DNA of 7,991 bases, taken from the NCBI GenBank assembly GCA_002426025.1, contig DINP01000018.1, positions 1 to 7,991 on the forward strand, read 5' to 3'. The notes beneath the pieces were generated by a model. The model made no database searches. It had not been told where the DNA came from and worked only from the letters and a program-made list of their open reading frames with translations. Made by a program: the position numbers and the translations under genes. Each line of letters begins with the position of its first letter. Positions within the stretch are counted from its first letter, which is position 1. Of this stretch, positions 6,102 to 7,991 are shown in pieces. This DNA comes from Bacteroidales bacterium UBA5537 (lineage in GTDB: Bacteria; Bacteroidota; Bacteroidia; Bacteroidales; Lentimicrobiaceae).

Positions 6102-6353
6102 ATGAAAACATACACAAAGATAAACCTGATTTTTATTATTCTGTTCACTTTTTTAGTAAGCAGTTGCAGCCTGATTAAACCCAGCAGCCGGGATAAGGCT
6201 ATGGCCTCAGAGCGACGAGACAATAAGGCTGCAGCTAAAGAGATGAAAGCACTTGAAAAAGCCCATTTTAAAAATCAGCCACCGGATACTCGCAAAATGA
6301 TGAAAAAAAGCAAGCGAAAAGCTAAGGAACGGAACAAAATTAAAAAGTGGTAG
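6102..6353 (+). CDS. Small basic lipoprotein of unknown function
   Basis: An 83-residue predicted lipoprotein. A hydrophobic signal (about residues 8-19) is followed by the lipobox VSSC with Cys22. The mature part, about 60 residues, is very rich in Lys and Arg, has no further Cys and is probably helical: a charged KAMASERRDNKAAAKEMKAL stretch, then HFKNQPPDTRKMMKKS (61-76) and a Lys/Arg-rich tail. I recall similar short lipoproteins with an HF/HY..Q....RKRMKKS core in other Bacteroidota, but know no function. Its strong positive charge suggests binding to an acidic envelope polymer; this is speculation. The ATG at 6102 is preferred over a TTG at 6084 because it gives a normal signal peptide. 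It diverges from the Rieske-like lipoprotein gene, with 85 bp between the starts. Confidence 0.75.
   Translation: MKTYTKINLIFIILFTFLVSSCSLIKPSSRDKAMASERRDNKAAAKEMKALEKAHFKNQPPDTRKMMKKSKRKAKERNKIKKW
6115..6122 (-). promoter_or_regulatory. Possible -7 element for the Rieske-like lipoprotein gene
   Basis: On the minus strand this reads TATCTTTG, an exact TAnnTTTG match, about 100 bp before the start codon at 6016. No TTG is present at the right distance for a -33 element. If used, the site lies inside the first codons of the divergent small lipoprotein gene, so the two 5' regions would overlap antisense. Confidence 0.3.
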
Positions 6354-6487
6354 TAGCAGAGGCTGTTTGGTATAAGCATATTTTTCGGGGGGTAAATCCC
6401 TGCATTCTTTGATTAAATATGAAATTTTATTAGCGCTGTAATGCTTTCTTTATTAATTTTACAAATTAAACACTTTGAAAAATTGCG

Positions 6488-6976
6488 ATGGACGATATTC
6501 TTTATATATTAATAGGTGTTGCATGGGTCGCTTATTCGTTGTATTCTAATAAGCAAAAACAGGACAGAAAAAAAGCTGCCCGTGAAAATCAGGGCGTCCC
6601 TCAAACACCGGAACCCCGTCCGGTAAGGTCTATTCTAGAAGAAATCCTGTTGGGTGGCGAGGTTAAACCTTTGCTTCAACCTGAAGAAACTGAATTGGAA
6701 GAAGAAATTGAACCCGAATATAAACCAGTCACTGCTAAAACTGCTAATACTAGAACAGAAACGGAGGCTAAATCGCTGGAAGTAATTGTAGATGAGGTGC
6801 CTGCCAATTATTTTGAAAAAGAATATGCCGGCAGGAAAGATAATAACGAAGAAGTGGCCTGGATTAAGAAAGAAACCGACAACGAAACAGAAGAGTGGAG
6901 TTTTACAATTGCCGGTGATTTTGATATTAAAAAAGCAGTGATTTACGCTGAGATTCTTAATCCACGCTATTTTTAA
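6488..6976 (+). CDS. Small membrane-anchored protein, acidic middle, conserved-looking tail
   Basis: A 162-residue protein I cannot assign a function. Residues about 4-20 (ILYILIGVAWVAYSLYS) form one N-terminal membrane segment without a cleavage site, followed at once by a basic patch (KQKQDRKKAAR), which predicts the rest stays in the cytoplasm. Residues 35-50 are Pro-rich, about 50-80 Glu-rich and 80-140 low-complexity and polar, probably disordered. The C-terminus, about 143-162 (GDFDIKKAVIYAEILNPRYF), is the only ordered-looking part. I recall the same FDL(K/R)KAVIYSEIL closing motif in unannotated Bacteroidota proteins with similar N-terminal anchors, so it may be a short docking motif. 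The ATG at 6488-6490 gives the membrane segment immediately. The 134 bp upstream show no clear promoter. The TonB receptor gene follows 131 bp later behind its own promoter. Confidence 0.8.
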   Translation: MDDILYILIGVAWVAYSLYSNKQKQDRKKAARENQGVPQTPEPRPVRSILEEILLGGEVKPLLQPEETELEEEIEPEYKPVTAKTANTRTETEAKSLEVIVDEVPANYFEKEYAGRKDNNEEVAWIKKETDNETEEWSFTIAGDFDIKKAVIYAEILNPRYF

Positions 6977-7000
6977 CCAATTTCTAAATTTGTTCAATTC

Positions 7001-7037
7001 AGGCTCTAAAAGTTTTGGAGCTTAACTTATTTTATTA
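7001..7037 (+). terminator. Possible weak intrinsic terminator after the 162-residue gene
   Basis: GCTCTAA (7003-7009) pairs with TTGGAGC (7015-7021), one G-U included, around the loop AAGTT. The stem can be lengthened by two pairs, and AT-rich sequence with short T-runs follows (7027-7037). It begins 25 bp after the stop at 6976. The stem is AT-rich and the T-tract is interrupted, so the call is tentative. It overlaps the -33 element proposed for the next gene. Confidence 0.35.
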
Positions 7038-7046
7038 GTACCTTTA
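7014..7046 (+). promoter_or_regulatory. Candidate promoter for the TonB-dependent receptor gene
   Basis: TTTG (7014-7017) and TACCTTTA (7039-7046) match the Bacteroidota -33 and -7 elements, with one mismatch at the last -7 base and a 21-bp spacer within the usual 17-23 bp. A transcript would start near 7052, giving a leader of about 55 nt. The -7 element shares TACCTTT with the proposed ahcY promoter. Confidence 0.5.
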
Positions 7047-7107
7047 CCCACTTTTAAAGGCACACACGACACACAACAAATATATCTAAACGTTAAATTA
7101 CATTGGT

Positions 7108-7991
7108 ATGATCAGAAATCTACTGCTAACTATTGGGTTAGTGCTGATTGCAAGCCTGTCGGTATTCTCTCAGTCAGGAACCCTAAAGGGAAAAGTGATC
7201 GATAAAACCACGAAGGAACCAATCCCATTCGTGAATATTATCGTTGAACTGGGAGGTACGCAAGCAGGTGGTACTACATCGGATTTTGATGGAAACTACA
7301 CCATCAAGCCCATTACTCCGGGTAAATACGACCTGAAAGCCACTTTTGTTGGCTATAAACCAATTCAGGTTTCAGGGGTAATTATTAAATCTGACCAGAT
7401 TTCATTTCAGAATCTTGAAATGGAATCAACAATGGTTGAGATTGCTACTTTTGAAGTAATTGACTACAAAGTTCCTCTAATTGATAAGGATAAAACTTCG
7501 GTAGGAGCTACTGTTACATCAGAGGAAATTGCCAAAATGCCTAACCGTTCAGCTAATGCCATTGCAACCACTGTGGGAGGTGTGTTCTCGGCCGATGGTG
7601 AGCGTGGCAGTGTGCGTGGTCAGCGTGCCGAAGGTACCGTAATGTACATTGACGGTATCAGGGTTCGCGGTTCCTCTTCACTTCCCGAGTCTGCCATTGA
7701 GCAGGTTTCTGTAATCCTTTCGGGAGTTCCGGCTCAGTATGGTGATGCAACCGGTGGTATTATCAATGTTACGACCAAAGGCCCTAGTCGCGAATTTGGT
7801 GCAGGTGTTGAGTTGCAAACATCGCAATACCTCGATGCTTTTGGCTACAATCGTGCAGGACTTAATATGCAGGGCCCTCTGCTGTGGAGCAGAAATGAAA
7901 ATAATGAAAAAGAAAGTTCTATCCTGGGCTACTTTATAGCCGGTGAGGTTACTTATAATAAAGATAGCCGCCCCACTGCCACAGGAATATA
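7108..7991 (+). CDS. TonB-dependent outer-membrane receptor, 5' part
   Basis: The first 294 codons of an open frame that runs off the right edge without a stop, so the beta-barrel is not seen. Residues 1-22 are a signal peptide (MIRNLLL to VFSQ). About 24-104 is a carboxypeptidase-regulatory-like beta-sandwich (GTLKGKVIDKTTKEPIPF, then TTSDFDGNYTI, GKYDLKATFVGY), the N-terminal extension typical of Bacteroidota receptors. About 128-225 is the plug: PNRSANAIATTVGGV, SVRGQRAEGTVMYIDGI, then AIEQVSVILSGVPAQYGDATGGIINVTTKG. The first barrel strands begin after that. The YKVPLIDKD linker (120-128) and VRGSSSLPESAIEQVSV (186-202) recall a distinct Bacteroidota receptor type rather than a SusC polysaccharide transporter; no SusD-like gene is visible, but the downstream side is missing. 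The ligand cannot be inferred. The start is the first ATG giving a signal peptide, behind a plausible promoter. Confidence 0.93.
   Translation, partial: MIRNLLLTIGLVLIASLSVFSQSGTLKGKVIDKTTKEPIPFVNIIVELGGTQAGGTTSDFDGNYTIKPITPGKYDLKATFVGYKPIQVSGVIIKSDQISFQNLEMESTMVEIATFEVIDYKVPLIDKDKTSVGATVTSEEIAKMPNRSANAIATTVGGVFSADGERGSVRGQRAEGTVMYIDGIRVRGSSSLPESAIEQVSVILSGVPAQYGDATGGIINVTTKGPSREFGAGVELQTSQYLDAFGYNRAGLNMQGPLLWSRNENNEKESSILGYFIAGEVTYNKDSRPTATGI

Noticed and set aside
6017..6223. Upstream in-frame extension of the Rieske-like lipoprotein
   Set aside because: It would put 69 residues before a clear lipoprotein signal peptide and overlap the divergent lipoprotein gene.
6354..6487. The 134-bp gap before the 162-residue gene
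   Set aside because: I looked for a TAnnTTTG promoter and a terminator; there are only partial matches such as TAATTTTA (6454-6461) without a -33 element, and an imperfect dyad around 6429-6442.

Overview
The window looks like chromosomal DNA of a Bacteroidota member, probably Bacteroidales or Marinilabiliales-like. The evidence is a TonB-dependent receptor with an N-terminal carboxypeptidase-regulatory-like domain, lipoproteins with short Bacteroidota-style lipoboxes, a DPP IV-type S9 peptidase, a bacteroidete-type geranylgeranylglyceryl phosphate synthase, and promoters of the TAnnTTTG type instead of TTGACA/TATAAT. Ribosome binding sites are weak or absent, as is usual in this phylum. All species-level statements are inference.

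Layout. Bases 1-225 hold no credible gene and are built from repeats: a palindromic element, a C-rich heptanucleotide array and two blocks of an AT-rich heptanucleotide repeat. Bases 226-3729 carry three minus-strand genes with short gaps (38 and 28 bp), read in the order GGGP synthase, DPP IV-like peptidase, HD-domain protein; they probably share a transcript. A 167-bp divergent gap separates them from ahcY (plus strand, 3897-5315), which has a recognisable promoter. Bases 5316-5593 form a convergent gap with another heptanucleotide array, a hairpin and a good intrinsic terminator. Then come a minus-strand Rieske-like lipoprotein, a divergent small basic lipoprotein, a small membrane-anchored protein with an acidic middle and a conserved-looking C-terminal motif, and the first 294 codons of a TonB-dependent receptor that runs off the right edge.

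Functionally this is mostly housekeeping and envelope biology: S-adenosylhomocysteine recycling (ahcY), isoprenoid-glycerol ether chemistry (GGGP synthase), exported peptide processing (S9 peptidase) and envelope lipoproteins and uptake. I see no phage, transposase, CRISPR, toxin-antitoxin or defence operon. The most unexplained signal is non-coding: three sequence-unrelated tandem arrays sharing an exact 7-bp period, two of which begin at or within six bases of a stop codon. The most unusual coding signal is the Rieske-like lipoprotein, in which the usual Cys/His cluster ligands are mostly replaced.
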